A DNA stretch of 64,000 nucleotides, from contig CM075853.1 in NCBI GenBank assembly GCA_037975125.1, positions 92,250,773 through 92,314,772 of the forward strand. Reading direction: 5' to 3'. Origin of the DNA: Latrodectus hesperus. Lineage: Eukaryota; Arthropoda; Arachnida; Araneae; Theridiidae. Positions 43,101 to 55,728 of this stretch are shown in pieces (the first letter of the stretch is position 1; each line of letters opens with the position of its first letter). Under the pieces are notes generated by a model. That model did no database searches and was not told the DNA's origin. It was given only the letters and a program-made list of their open reading frames with translations. Position numbers and translations under genes: made by a program.

Positions 43101-43659
43101 TTGGTTTACAATTAGGAAAAATTTTACATCATATGTACTTAGAGTGATGTCATTACAATTCTACTGACATAGGTTTATCATTTCATCATATATTAGTGCT
43201 AGACAAAAATAAATTTTATTTAGTATTTAATTGATTATATAAATATGTTGTGGAATCATTAATTTTCAAACATAAAGATTATTCAACGAGAAACTTCTCA
43301 TATATATGAAACTAGATGTTACTTAAATATGTATATAATACGTATGTGAGTAAACTTACTTTCAGACAGTATGCTTGTGTCGTACCATAATTTAAAAAGC
43401 TTAAGTACTTTTATCTTTGAATTTAATTTTTGTTTATTTATCAAAGTAAAATATAATGTATGATACTTTGTGCATGCATAAATAAAATTATAAAAATCTT
43501 ATTATTTTAATTCGAATTGAGTGTTTGCAATTTAAGAATTCAATTTTTTTAATATTTCTTTAATTGGTAGAACATTATTTATTATTTGTTTTCAAAAAGC
43601 TTAATTGTGGGATTATTACACCCAGAAATATCAAAACGAAAACTATTTTATATGTATTT
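43101..43659. other. loop of the inverted repeat
   Basis: 560 bp of AT-rich DNA with no open frame or recognised domain. No transposase is present, so the structure is at best a non-autonomous foldback element. Confidence 0.55.
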
Positions 43660-44450
43660 GATGTAATAAATTTTGAAAAATGTAAAATTAGTTACGTTTT
43701 GTTAAAAGCGTAATTTTATATACTTTGTTAAATGAGCAAAATTCTTTTGGTTTCTGTTATTATTTTATTAAATTATGTTATTTAAGATTATTAATTGAGT
43801 TATGAAACGTAACCAAATACAATTAATTGGTATTAACAAAGGACATACATAACAAAACATAGTATTAACAAAGGAATGATTTTATAGTCAAAAGTTTCAA
43901 CAAGCAAATACCTGTTGATAAGTTGCAATGACAAAAAGAGCGTGTGCTTGCCGATCAACACGTGCAAATTGCGAATATTGATAATAGATCGCTTCGCTGC
44001 CTAACGGTCTAATAGAGGAAATCCAAACAACTATAGCATCGACAGGGCGGAATTACCGTTCAGTTGAGATCATGATTACGCCACTTTATTACAATTTTCA
44101 TTGGTTTAAAATATCCATGACGTCAGATAATGTTTTATCTAAGTCACACATCGTATTGAGACTACTTAGTAAATTCGACTTGGCAATGAATTTGCTGCCT
44201 GCCTTCAAATCGCATTCTTCGAGTGGCAGCAAACAAGGTGAATTTCACCATGGAATGTCTGAGCATATTTTCGAAGTTCGTTTTGCTAATAAAACTATTC
44301 CTTATATAAGGACCAAATCATCGGTTTGAGAAACCGTTTTCCATTGATTCAAGCCATTAATAGATGGACAATAGAATTGCAGAAAGAGCAAAATGAAAAA
44401 AATCTATTTTATGATTAGTCTATAAATCGGGAAGGATGATTTAAATTTAA
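43660..44450 (-). repeat. right arm of inverted repeat (continuous)
   Basis: The inner half (43660-44050) pairs with 42720-43100. The outer half (44060-44450) pairs with 31870-32250. That both halves are contiguous here but 10 kb apart on the left shows the left arm was split by later insertions. Confidence 0.8.
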
Positions 44451-44639
44451 AAAATTTCATTAGTTAATAAATTTCTAAATTAATGAGTGCAATATTTGTA
44501 AACAATGTCTTTTAAATCTTGAGATTAATACCTTGCTTACACCAACGTTAAAAAAAATTTTAAGTGTTCATTTTTTTATTATTTTTTTTTCTATTTTATT
44601 GCTAACATGCGAATTTTGAACTTGAGACAACGGGAAATG

Positions 44640-45340
44640 GCTTGCCGAACGATAATTTTGGGCTTCGTGAAATGATTCGTGTATTCGAGCAAAATGTAAT
44701 TAAACAAATCTTTAGTTTTGAATCGAATGAGCTGATATTTCCGATTTATTACTCAAAATGTACATGTTCGAAGCCATTCGATGATGATAATTTGGTTTGT
44801 GTCTACGTGCACGTGTCTTGAATAAATTTTAACTGAATTTTAGAACCATGATTTTTACGTTCGCGAAAGAATTAATGTTTTACGAACAAAGCGTTCCTCA
44901 ATAACTTTTAGCGTTCAAATGGAATAAGTAGATGTCTATTTCATCACCCGAAATTATGTGTTCGAAGTCATTCGACCATGTTAAACAGCTTGTGTCAACG
45001 TGCTCACGGCTCGACTCCGTTCGAAATTAATAGGAAATCATGGTTATGGTTTTCATTATCAGTCAATGTTTTTCAGTAACATTCATCTGAACAATTTCGA
45101 ATCAAATGAACCGAGCTCACCGATTCATCATAAACTGAATGGTATTTGCTTAAAGCCTGTGGACCACGATTAAATGGCTTGTGGCAACATGCAAGTGGCC
45201 AAATCAATGTGTAAGAAGTTTGATCGTGGTTTTTGAGATTGGATCATTTGATGTTTTTTGTATAAAGTGTATCCCGCCAATATTTGTATTTCGAATTATA
45301 CGAAACTGACTTCAATCGAAATGGTTCTCATTCTATGAAC
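44640..45340 (+). repeat. degenerate tandem repeat, about 190-bp period
   Basis: Related blocks recur: GTTCGAAGCCATTCGATGAT (44768), GTTCGAAGTCATTCGACCAT (44961), and a more decayed GCCTGTGGACCACGATTAAA (45155). In parallel, the TTCGAATCAAATGA-type block recurs at about 44717, 44911, 45098 and 45290. Spacings are about 187-197 bp. Three to four worn units are visible. They may be a remnant of satellite DNA. Confidence 0.65.
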
Positions 45341-46964
45341 AGCAGACGTTTTCACAAAGCAAATGACAAGTTTTTGGCATTGGCATTAGCAAAGCCTTTA
45401 GAGAGCGTAACGCCAAATTTGTGATCATAAAATATTCTTTAAATGTGCATTTGTAAAGACGTTATTAGCGATTCTGAGATAATTGAAAAAGCTCTTATAA
45501 GTTTCTTCACAACATGAAATGACACTAGGGAAAAGGTGAACCTGACATGGGGGGCAAGAAAATTTGAAATGCTTGAATGAAAAAGTAACAATACTAGGAA
45601 ATTTTAAAAACAATATCTTTTTTTGGATCTAAAAATCTGAATTCCAAATATTATTAATACTAGAAAATTTCCCTAATTTTGAACTCTTAGAAAATTTTCC
45701 CAAAACACGTTTAACTTTGGTGAGGTAAAAACTAAGTAATCATATAATAAGAGATATCATCTTTATGTTCTCATGTCATAAAATCATCTTTATGTTCTCA
45801 TGAACCATCAAGTGCGACTTATCGCTTTCTGTCAACCGGTATTAATTAAAGAGCCACATTAGTGCATCAAAAAGTTTATCTATCGAGTAAAGAAATCCTT
45901 AAAGTCATATGTTGTATATTTTATTAGTAGATATAAAATCAATTATTAATTTGTTATCTATTATCCAAGTATTCTTAGATTTTATAATATTTTCTTAGAT
46001 AAATTTTAAATAAAATGGAAACAAATTAACATTTAGCAAAAGATAAATCATAACTGAAAGTGCATTTAATTTCAATTTCGCTAGGTAAATAATTTTCTTT
46101 TATTATTATAAATCAATTTATTATTTTTAATTATTTAATTTTATTGTTGTTTAATTGTATAAAGAATATTTAAAGAAAACAACAGAATAATCTCAACTCA
46201 GAATAATACTCCTGTGTCTAATTTACTTATGTTACTTAACTTACTATGATAACATTTAATGGCAGACGTTACAAGCAGACACAAATGAGTACAACAATAA
46301 AAACTAAAAAGACACAAACACGTCAAGTCATAAAAGTAACTGAAAAACTTTTTTAAATGATTGAAATGTTTGGCAATTTTCGATTTCCATTTACAAGGCA
46401 CATATTTTGAGCCAAAAACAATAAATGTTGAAAAATGCCACCCCTAAAAATAACTTCCCACTCCAGATGTGCTTTCCCTACTGTGGTCAGCAAAATTTGA
46501 GGGAAGTGTGTGGATAATTACTTTCTACCCCTTTCAACAAATCCAAGAGCTAAATCCCCTATCGTGTGTGGCGGTTTTCTTCCTGAATCTTCAAGGAAGG
46601 TGACTGGGGCATGTTTTAAGACTTTTAACAGGATTTAACTGCTTGAAGTATCAGCTTTCCAGTTTTGATGTTGCTGATTCCCATGATAGTATACTCTGTG
46701 ATTCTGGTCACACACAAAATCTGTGACACTTGAATATTTGAACGTGTGTTCTGTAAGTGGTTTTCATTGTACTGTCAAAAAGTATTAGAAAGCTGGTGTA
46801 CTGATGGCGTAAAAGCTATTGTTGTACGTGTGGTATTTGTAAAATAAATAAGTTACAAATATTATATACTTTAAAATGATTCAATTTTTCAAAACTAGAA
46901 TCCTAGATATTTTTTTGTAAATTAGAATTTTTGAAACCTTCAATTAAGCTTTTCTGTGGTCATT
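45341..46964. other. non-coding; short direct duplication
   Basis: ATCATCTTTATGTTCTCATG occurs at 45756-45775 and 45783-45802 (27-bp period). The stretch 46440-46760 is less AT-rich than its surroundings and may be conserved or an old repeat, but no frame or family was recognised. Confidence 0.4.
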
Positions 46965-47110
46965 ACTTTGGAATGGAAGATCCCATGTTTGTTTCCAGCC
47001 ACTGTTGAATAATAGGCGATGGTTATTGCGTTTCTATTTTCTCAATTCCCATTTGATTTGGAAGGTTCTATCAAAGGACAAGAACTGGGAAAGGACAAGA
47101 ATTCCAGTCA
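46965..47110 (+). repeat. SINE copy (family 2)
   Basis: TTTGTTTCCAGCCACTGTTG, then AATAATAGGCGATGG and CTATTTTCTC, aligns with the copies at 60215 (TTTGATCCCAGCCAGTATTG) and 61040. The head is a worn tRNA B box. Confidence 0.6.
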
Positions 47111-47626
47111 CTGTTAAACTATAAGAAATAGATGTTATATTCATTTGCAACATTTATTAAATAACCCATTAAAACGAATGAATTTGCGCAACAAATGTCA
47201 AATTGTACTTGCAGTTATCGGTGACCAGATTAACCAAAGCAACCTTCTCAAATCATAAGGATGCGATATTAACTAGATAATTTTGAAATTATCCCTTTTC
47301 TAAGGACGTATAAATAATACAGTTTATTTTATCTTACCTTCCCATGTGATCTACTTATTATTTTTTCTATATTGTTGAAAAATAGTGTCCAAAGGAGGAA
47401 AGAAATTTCCCTTAAAATAATTTTTCCCTATCATTAACAAGTGCATTTTAGTCAAATTTTTATTGGATACATTGCTAATTGATGATATATATTCTGTCTC
47501 TCTCAGATTAGATATTAAACATTAAACTAAACTAACGAGTGCTTTTTCTCCTTATATGTCATAGTAAATTCCACAATGCGTGCAATATATTAGGAACTTA
47601 GTTTATTTTCTTATTTCTTAGCCGAG

Positions 47627-47795
47627 CTGGCAGCCGAGTGGTTAGCGCTCTTGCCTTCTGTTCAACAGTTCGTGGGTTCGAATCCCACCTTGCTAATGGA
47701 TGTTTGTAGTGGTTAGGAATCCACTTTAAACCGTAGGTCCCGTTCTAATTAGCCCTCGTGTTCAAAAAATGACCTTTGAGAGACAAACAAACCAA
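47627..47795 (+). repeat. SINE, best-preserved copy (family 1, tRNA-headed)
   Basis: An A-box-like TGGCAGCCGAGTGGTTAGCG and a perfect B box GGTTCGAATCC lie about 45 bp apart. The acceptor stem does not close, so it is not a tRNA gene. The body (AGTGGTTAGGAATCCACTTT, then AAACCGTAGG and CTAATTAGCCCTCGTG) recurs at 4565, 4688, 14620 and 62400. The internal Pol III promoter looks intact. Confidence 0.82.
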
Positions 47796-48123
47796 ATCTT
47801 AATTAAATGTTTTAAAAAGATGGACGCCTCTGTGTCCATACATACATTTTAACTTAAGAATTTTTTAAATACCTTGAAAAGTCAATAATCTAGTTTCAAT
47901 TTCATATTTTCATCCTTATTAAGAACTTCGGCCATGATAACTTTTTACCTCATTTTTTATGGAGTTTCAAATAAAAGAAATGTTATGATTAAACGCTTTT
48001 ATTGTTTCACAATCTTAGACATTTTTTATACAAATAGGCTTATAAAGTCCAGGACTATTTGTAAAAAAATCAATATTTCAAAAAAAATATCGTATTCTGT
48101 GTTTATATATATTATCATTATTA

Positions 48124-48125
<2 letters not shown>

Positions 48126-48186
<61 letters not shown>
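48126..48186. repeat. (AT)n microsatellite
   Basis: About 30 uninterrupted TA units. Confidence 0.98.
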
Positions 48187-48189
<3 letters not shown>

Positions 48190-48689
48190 TTTAAAATATT
48201 TGGAAGTATTTAACACATTAGAAGTTAAATTATGTATGTAAATAAGAAATTAAAAGAAATACAACTGTTTGTGTCTATTTTCTTTTTTGCACATAAGAGT
48301 TAATATGCTCGAGAGATATGTACTTTAAATAAGAATTTTTTAATTTTAAGTAAAGTTAAAATTAAGTACACACACACAATAAAATTTTAACAATAAGAAT
48401 TTTTTTAACAAAATAAATAAATATGCCTATGTATGTAAAAAAATTGGACAGTTAATAAAAAAGTTATTAAAAATTAATTAAATAAAAAAAATGATGAAAA
48501 TGCTTAAAATAAAATAATATAAATGTAAAAATTAATTTTAAAATATTTATCTAAGAAAACTTGAAAAAACAAGAATATATTGCAAAAACAAAATGAATGT
48601 GATTAAGCACTTGTCGCCCCCTTATATTTTCTAGAAACTTTATGTATGTGTGGTGCTCAGTCAAATAATTAAATTACACAGTTTGTTAA

Positions 48690-49060
48690 CAAGAAGCTGC
48701 GCGGATTCAGAAAACAAAAAGTTTTACGATATCGCCAAGGTATGGTCAGCGGAAGATTGCTCGCCAAATCAAGACAGTGGAAAGAGCGGGTTTCGTGTTC
48801 GTGCGGCCGCGTGTGTTGTTCCGGCGCTGCGCGTGTTGGAGCGTCGGCTGTGAACTTCTCCCGGCGTGCGTTCCCATGCGGTCTCCAGGAGGGAGGGAGA
48901 GGTCAGCGCGGCGATGAACTCCCTGCCCACTCAATTCCGACAATCGCCGGTAACGGTTACTCTCCGCCCTCCCCCGCGCCGACCCCCTTCTTTTGATATG
49001 CGCGCATTATTTTAAGCCGTGCGCGCGGTCATCTTTGAATGGGACCATTAAAGACAGTTT
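48690..49060. promoter_or_regulatory. CpG-rich island, possible promoter or first exon
   Basis: A sharply GC- and CpG-rich block in otherwise AT-rich DNA (for example GTGCGGCCGCGTG, GGCGCTGCGCG, CCGTGCGCGCGG). Open frames here show no recognisable protein. A possible donor CAAG|GTATGG lies at about 48739, and ATG AACTCC at about 48914 opens a short frame. It lies 9.4 kb upstream of Hey and could be a distal Hey promoter, a non-coding RNA promoter or a neighbouring gene's start. This is inferred from composition only. Confidence 0.5.
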
Positions 49061-52000
49061 CTTCCGGTCATTTTCCAATTCCGCTGCTATATCTGAATAT
49101 AGTTGGGAATGTGAACACACTAAAATCTCGCCACGAAATGGTGTCCCCCTTTTTTAGTTTCGAAAATACCCACACGCCGGTGTAATTGTGATGGTACAAT
49201 GATCTACGCCAGTTTGAGAAAATGCAGGTCATTTTATTGAAAGCTAGATTTTATATGCGTCAAATATTAAAGACAGACTTTTGCTTTAAGCAAGAGGAAA
49301 AAAAAATATTTTTCTACTTTCATGATATTATTGATATTAAAAATATTTTTTCTTGTAAAAATCTACGTAAGAAATTTTAATTACTGAGAACAAAAACACA
49401 GCGCAAAAGCAATCAAGATATAACAACATTTCTTTACTTGTAAGTTTATTTTTTCTTTTACTAGAGAGAGTCATATGATGATTTTGTTCACTTTCTGTAT
49501 TTTGTGTATTTGAGTTTGATATAGTTTTTTGTGAGTATATTTAAGAGCTTTCAATTTTGGAATCGCATCGAAATTCTGTTGCAGGAAAACTAAAATTTAG
49601 GAAAAAATCACTATAATCAACATTTATAGATGGGCTGTGTGGGTAACAGCTTTTTTTCATGTTTGCTTCTCTTGTGCTAAACAAAGGAAAATTAAAAATA
49701 CTTTAAACAAAGAATTAATCATGTAAGTTAGCATTTTTTGTAAAAGGAATTTAAAAAACAAATTGATCTTATATTTGGTTCTTGTTAATATAATATAGTT
49801 ATTTAAAAAATATGCGCATATACATTATTATTATTTTAAGTTATGATATATATTTGTATTTCTGATAATGATTTAAATTTATTTTCGTATGTATATTCTA
49901 AATAATACACAAATTCCATGATTATATATATAAATTTATTAAAATTCTTTTTTAATTATTATTACTTTCGTTATTATATCTTTTTAATTTCAAAATGAAA
50001 AATTCCACATTTTTTAATTTTGCAATTATTATTATTGATAATACATATTTAACGTATTATACATATATAAGTTTTATATGTCATTTTCTTATCATAATCT
50101 TTTTATTTTTTTCATATTTGATATACGATAAACTGTACATATAAGTAAATATTTCTATTAACTTTTATGTAACTAGTATAGATAAATTTCTATAAATCTA
50201 TTGTAATATCATTTCTCAATTTTGTCATTCGTTTTGTGTGATCTTTTTAAACCGTAAAGAAAGTTCTTAAAATTAAATATATCGTTTAAGGGATTTTTAA
50301 ATATTAAAACTAACAAAAACAATTTTTTCTACATTTTAGGAAAATCATTCATTTAAAAAAAAATGTCCCAATTATTTTGTTATTTTATGATAGAGTTTAT
50401 ATTTGCAATAAATTAATTTTTACAATAAATCAGTTGTAAAAATTTTAATTTTGTTTCATATAGTGTTAACTTCGGATTTTAAATGAAATATATTACTGAA
50501 AATGTGGGATTTATCATTTTTTTTATGAAAGTGGTTTATGGAGTATATGGTTCCAAGTTCAATTCTATTGCTTAGATGTAAGAGGTGGGTACTATTTTCC
50601 AGCTTTGAGCGTCCACATTTTGAATTAGTGTTATTTTTATTTCCATTTATATTTTTTTCACATTGTAACGGACTACTCAACATGTGAAAAACAAAACTTT
50701 GTGAAAAACATTTGAATATCTACTGATTTTATAATTCCATGAGCATCAAACAATAAGGTTTATCAATAGTTTTTTTATGTTCATGAAATGATAATTTATA
50801 TCAGTAGTTCCCAAACTAATCGAATGTTACTATTGTCATGCTGTGCGTTAGATTAAGCAAAATATAATCACCATAATTCTAATAAAATAATATTTTTTAA
50901 AAAATAATACTTTTATTCCATTATTTTTTGATTTATTTGTTTAAATAATATTTTGTTAATTTCTTATTAAAATTTGATACGTATTCTCCGATAATTTTTT
51001 TTTTTTTTTGTTGCTAAAAATTTTTTCGGGTTTTCTTAGTAGGTTAGATAGTTGAAAAAACCTTAATGAAGATGAAAAACATTAACACAATTGCTTTATA
51101 TAATTGTTTCTCGTTACTTTATCGATCCTTAAACAAATACGTATCAGTATACTATCGTATCATAAATACTTAAATAAATATCTATCCTTAAAAAAACATA
51201 TCAGATTCTTTAAATCAGAAAAGTTCAGAATTGATTGCGAAATCAATCTTTAACAGTTTGAATTATGATAACATAGTAGAGAAAGAAGTCATTTTTATAT
51301 CCTATTCATGGGGGTTCGATACTTGAGCCTTCAGAAAATCAACATATTGAGAAGGCCTATATCGAAATTACATTTAAGTTGGTTTAATGTCTCTCCATTA
51401 GTGTAATGTGAAATTTTGGAGCGAAGAATGCCACAGTGCAGGTGTTGGGAACTCAACTCGGTCGTCACTTGTCTATTAAATCAAAGAATTAGAAGTAATG
51501 AAGTCTAACTATATTGTGTGGTTTCGGTCTGTAGAAAGGGCTGCTGAGAACGTATTTTTAAATGCGTATTACACGTCATCTGTTATAATAAAAATGTGAA
51601 TTTGAAAACAAAGTTATTATTTATTAAAAAAAAAGAAATATATGGATATTGTTTTTGTTACAGAATCCTGTTTGTAATTAAGTTTGTCGTAAAAAAATTT
51701 CGTGAAAGTTTTGACAATTTATATGGAAAAAAAGTGAATTTTTATGTCTGATAAATTTTTTTTTTGGTATTTTTTATGTTTTTTTTATACCAAATTTTTC
51801 AATTTGCTTTGCACAATTGCAATAAATTTAACAATATGGAAGAAATTTGTTCATTATTAGATTATATGATTACACTTTTAACTTCATGACGAATACACTT
51901 TTCTTAGGGAATCCCCGTTTGTATGAACAAAATTCGCAATTTCACTTATTTTGATTGTAGGAAAATAATTTACTATTCACTTTAACGAAATTGGATTTTG

Positions 52001-53029
52001 ATTTTATTAGTACATCCATGTTCAGTTTTCCAAGCAAATGATGAATTCAAAAATTTTAATAATATAAATGATTTTCATAATTATAAACATTTTTTAAATG
52101 TTCTAAACGAGAAACATGTTACTTGTTTAAATTTAAAAAAAAGAAAAAATCTCTCGAATAATATTTAAAAAAAATGGGTTCAACTCTTTTAAAAAATCCA
52201 ATTTTTTTCCCTCTTTAAATTTTTTTCCTCATCATGGTCTGAAGATCACTAACTATCTGGTTAGATCCTGAGAAAGTATTTTCTCCCAACCATATGGCAA
52301 GCTGCACATGCGCAGACATCCGTCCACAACTTTGAGGGGTCTATTCCAAATTTCTTTATCTCAGATTTAATACAGATCTTTAGTATAAATAAATAATATA
52401 CGCGGTAATTGGAATTGTTTCTTCTTACTGCTCTAGATCCCAAGGTTCTTGTTTCCTTTTGAAAAAAAATTAAAAAAAAAAAATTTAAAGATTTTGAAAT
52501 CTAAAATTTTAATAAGTATTTATGAAATTTTTCCAAAATTCCTTATTTTTCTCCATTTTGCTTTGTTTAACATTCATTTTTCTTAAACTGCCGAAATATT
52601 TTTAATATTGTAAAAGAAGAGAAAATTTCTTTACATTATGAAATATAGTATAAAATTAACATAATAGAAATTCGATACTTATAAATGCTATATTTGTTAT
52701 AATTTTTCACTAAAATATGAAATAACCTGAAAATTGTAATTTGATTTCAATATTCAGATATTTCAGTTTTGTAAATTCATTTCAAAGTCATTTATAGTAT
52801 TTCTTAAACCTTATATTTCTTAATTTTATTGCAAATTAATAATGTGTTGTAAATGATTATTACCAAAGATAATTTTTTACGGTAAAATTTTGATAAAGGT
52901 TGTGTTGCTTGAAAAGATATTGCTTATAGTTTTGGTTATTCATTTTAAAAATGCAAGACATATTTTTTCATTGTTTTCTTTATTAATATTTAAACCCTTT
53001 TTTATTGAAGTAAATATTGTTATAATTAA
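49061..53029. other. AT-rich, no recognised feature
   Basis: 4 kb without a supported gene or element. A tRNA-B-box-like GGGGTTCGATACTTGA at about 51309 may be a worn SINE, but no flanking match was found. Confidence 0.5.
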
Positions 53030-53285
53030 GCCTGGTGGGGTTTAATGGTAGCGTTTAACTTTACCAAGACAAAGGTTCGATGTTTGATCTTCGGGTTGGG
53101 CAAAGTCTCGTCTCAGAATTTCATCCTTTCGATAAACTGAGTACCAAGCATGCTTGGGAACCAAACACTAGGAATTTCGCATTAGGCAGATAACCTAATT
53201 GGGACATGGTTCGCAATTCACAGCCTCTCAGTCAAGAAAACAAAGCTGAGCCTTGGCCCACATGGGCTGTCGTGCCACAGAAAAA
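53030..53285 (+). repeat. SINE, best copy of family 3
   Basis: The head GGTGGGGTTTAATGGTAGCG, with AAAGGTTCGATGTTTGATCT as B box, is tRNA-like. The body TACCAAGCATGCTTGGGAACC, then CTCTCAGTCAAG, ends GGCCCACATGGGCTGTCGTG. The copies at 22905 (inverted) and 24370 align along the full 250 bp. Confidence 0.78.
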
Positions 53286-53577
53286 AATTGTTTTAACGAA
53301 CTTTATTTTATAAATATTTCAAAGGATGTGTACTGTTACATATTATAGTTTACAATTTTATATTAAAATATAGTAAATTCCTGAATTAGCTGTAAGCTAA
53401 ATTTTTGCTTTCTTAATTTTTACTTAAAATTTTCAACATTAAAGAATTCTAACGTCAAATCAAAATTTTAAAGTAAAAAAGCTAGTACTTTATTTGCTTC
53501 TGGATAACAGTTAATCTAAAAGCAAAATTTTGTAAGTATTTGAGCTTACACTCTGCATTACGTTCTGGAAGCTCATG

Positions 53578-53619
53578 GTGAATACTTTCCAATATTTATA
53601 AATATTGGAAAGTATTCAC
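53578..53619. repeat. 42-bp perfect palindrome
   Basis: GTGAATACTTTCCAATATTTA is followed directly by its exact reverse complement, with no spacer (centre between 53598 and 53599). Pairing fails at the next base on each side. It would extrude as a cruciform or make an RNA hairpin of up to 21 bp. Confidence 0.95.
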
Positions 53620-53704
53620 ACATCACGAAAAAGAAAATCGTGAAAATACTCAAGTACACACATCAGAAAACATACATGTAGGAAACAGAAGTACAACATC
53701 CATT

Positions 53705-53790
53705 TTTTGTACTGTATAAATGTTTGGAATCGAACCCTCAACCTTCTGTTTCAAAGAGGGCAGGTAAAGGATAAACCTTAGCTATTGAAT
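53705..53790 (-). repeat. tRNA-like SINE head, minus strand
   Basis: The minus strand reads AGCTAAGGTTTATCC, then GAGGGTTCGATTCCAAACA with a perfect B box. No clear body was aligned. A similar head lies at 54965-55030. Confidence 0.5.
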
Positions 53791-53799
53791 TATTGATTG

Positions 53800-54960
53800 A
53801 CAGTAATGTTTCTCATAACAGTATTTCATTCACCATTTACAAGTCTTTCATTTAGCTTAAAAGGGTAAAAGCTTTTGATAATCGCCGTAAAGGGAAAGAA
53901 AAAAATCAAAAATTATTGTCATAAATATTCTATTTGTATCATGCATTGTTTAAAAATATTTACACGTTTTCAGAAAATACTAAAATATAATACAAACAAT
54001 TTGTTTACATTTTATAAACTAAACAATTATCACTTATTGATAAAACTTATTCAAATGCCAAAGCTTTTTACTGATGGAAACGATTTAGCAATCGCATCGG
54101 TGATCAATTGCGTAAGTAGAATAGTATATTTTTTTAATGAGACAAAAATTAATTTTGCTGTATTTAATTGTTTTTTGCCCTATATGATTTGTGACCATAA
54201 TGCTTCTTTTAACCGACAGAATTTATCACCAAGCAATAATTTTCATCAACTAACTTTAGCTTTTTTAGCATTTAGCTTGTTTACATTGTTTATCATATTT
54301 TAGTCAATTTTTGTTCGTGAAAAAATTCGATTTAGTATTTATTAAATTTAAAATAAAATTATGGGCCAATAAAATTATCGTATCTACGTTATATTATTTT
54401 CGCTTCTCCATAAAAAAAAAAAAACAAAAAAACATGCAATTTCTTTGGGATCAAAAGTGGGGTTATATGGAAAAGTATCCTTGAAAGAGATGCCTCGTCA
54501 CGATGAGTAAGCAAAAAATATTTAAACATATACTATTTTTGTATTAAATTATAATACAAAACATTTTCAGAGACAAAAATATTGTATTTCATTTTGTTCA
54601 GTTATAAACTGTCATGTGCATAAAATGTATATATTTTAAATAGTTTTTCAGTTTTCATTGTTACTTATATAAAATTTTGAGACACTGGATTCATTTCTTA
54701 GGAAATCAGTATTTTAAGTTATTTTCAAAAGTCCATTGTGCGATCTTAATGCAATATAAAAATATTTGAAAAATTACCACTACATTATTTAGTGTATACT
54801 CAAGAATTCAATTCAGATAATCTTATTTTGTTAGACCTTTTGAACATCAAAATCGTATTAAAGAACTACAGAAAATTCCGCAAATAATAAATCATATCCA
54901 CGTATCATTAGGAGGAATTTCTAGAAAAGTTTTTGATCGACGAACATACAGCAAAGAGAA
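53800..54960. other. AT-rich with one unexplained open frame
   Basis: A + strand frame is open from 53875 to 54303 (142 codons; first ATG at about 53940). The product is low in complexity, rich in Phe/Ile/Asn/Lys, and has no recognisable domain or clear splice context. I do not call it a gene. Confidence 0.4.
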
Positions 54961-54964
54961 GAAC

Positions 54965-55035
54965 AGTATCTGATATTGAAATCGAACCTGGGACCTCCCG
55001 TTCCGAAGAGTACTCATATCACCAGGTTACTGTCA
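54965..55035 (-). repeat. tRNA-like SINE head, minus strand
   Basis: The minus strand reads TAACCTGGTGATATGAGTAC, then GGAGGTCCCAGGTTCGATTTC, with A- and B-box-like elements. No intact acceptor stem was found. Confidence 0.5.
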
Positions 55036-55728
55036 GATCATACTACGATTATTTGAAATTATTAGTTGAATTTGAGAAAAGTACGTGAAAAATATTCTAT
55101 CCCGTATTAAATTTATCAAAGCTATCAAAATCTAAAATTTTATTACAAGAAGCATTCCTGAAATTTTTCTAAATTTTTTTTAAAATTTATTTTGTATTAT
55201 TAGTATTTATTTGTCCTCCCTTAAACTTTTAAAATATTTTTTATATTGTAAAAGAAAAAATTCCTGCACAATATATAACAGCGTAATACAAATAACATAA
55301 GTAGCATAATTTAAATTTAATTCTTGTCCTGCTTCATTTGTCATAATTTTAAATTGTAATATAAAATGTTCCGGAAATCTATTGCTGTTTGATTTTAATA
55401 TTCAGATTTTTCAATTTCGTTGACTCTTTTTCTTATAGATTTATATTTTTTAAACATGTTCAAATTAATGTGTTGTTGAATTATTTTTATCGAAGATAAA
55501 TTTATTATTTACAATATAGTTGTATGAAAAAAATATTTTCTTCTTCAATATCTTACATACTAATGAAGTTAAAAGTTTTTTTTGTAATAAATACTATATA
55601 ACGAACTTTATAATATTCTAGAAAATATGCACTATAAAACTATAATTTTTCCTAAGAAGGAATTATAATAGTCTTTATAAAAACGTAATAAAATGCCTTT
55701 GTAACTATAAAATCAACCTTTATTTCCT

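Noticed and set aside
42756..44329. Open frames in the foldback arms
   Set aside because: Products are unlike any domain and change between the two arms, so they are not conserved as protein.
44640..45340. CRISPR-like array from regular spacing
   Set aside because: Units are diverged along their whole length and the DNA is eukaryotic; there are no short identical repeats with unique spacers.
47627..47700. tRNA gene with good A and B boxes
   Set aside because: The acceptor stem does not pair and the same body follows other heads elsewhere in the window, so it is a SINE.
48650..48996. Overlapping open frames in the CpG island as proteins
   Set aside because: Frames are long only because GC-rich DNA has few stops; no domain or homology-like pattern is seen on either strand.
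53875..54303. 142-codon open frame as a gene
   Set aside because: Low-complexity AT-driven product, no ATG at the stated start, no domain and no splice or neighbour support.
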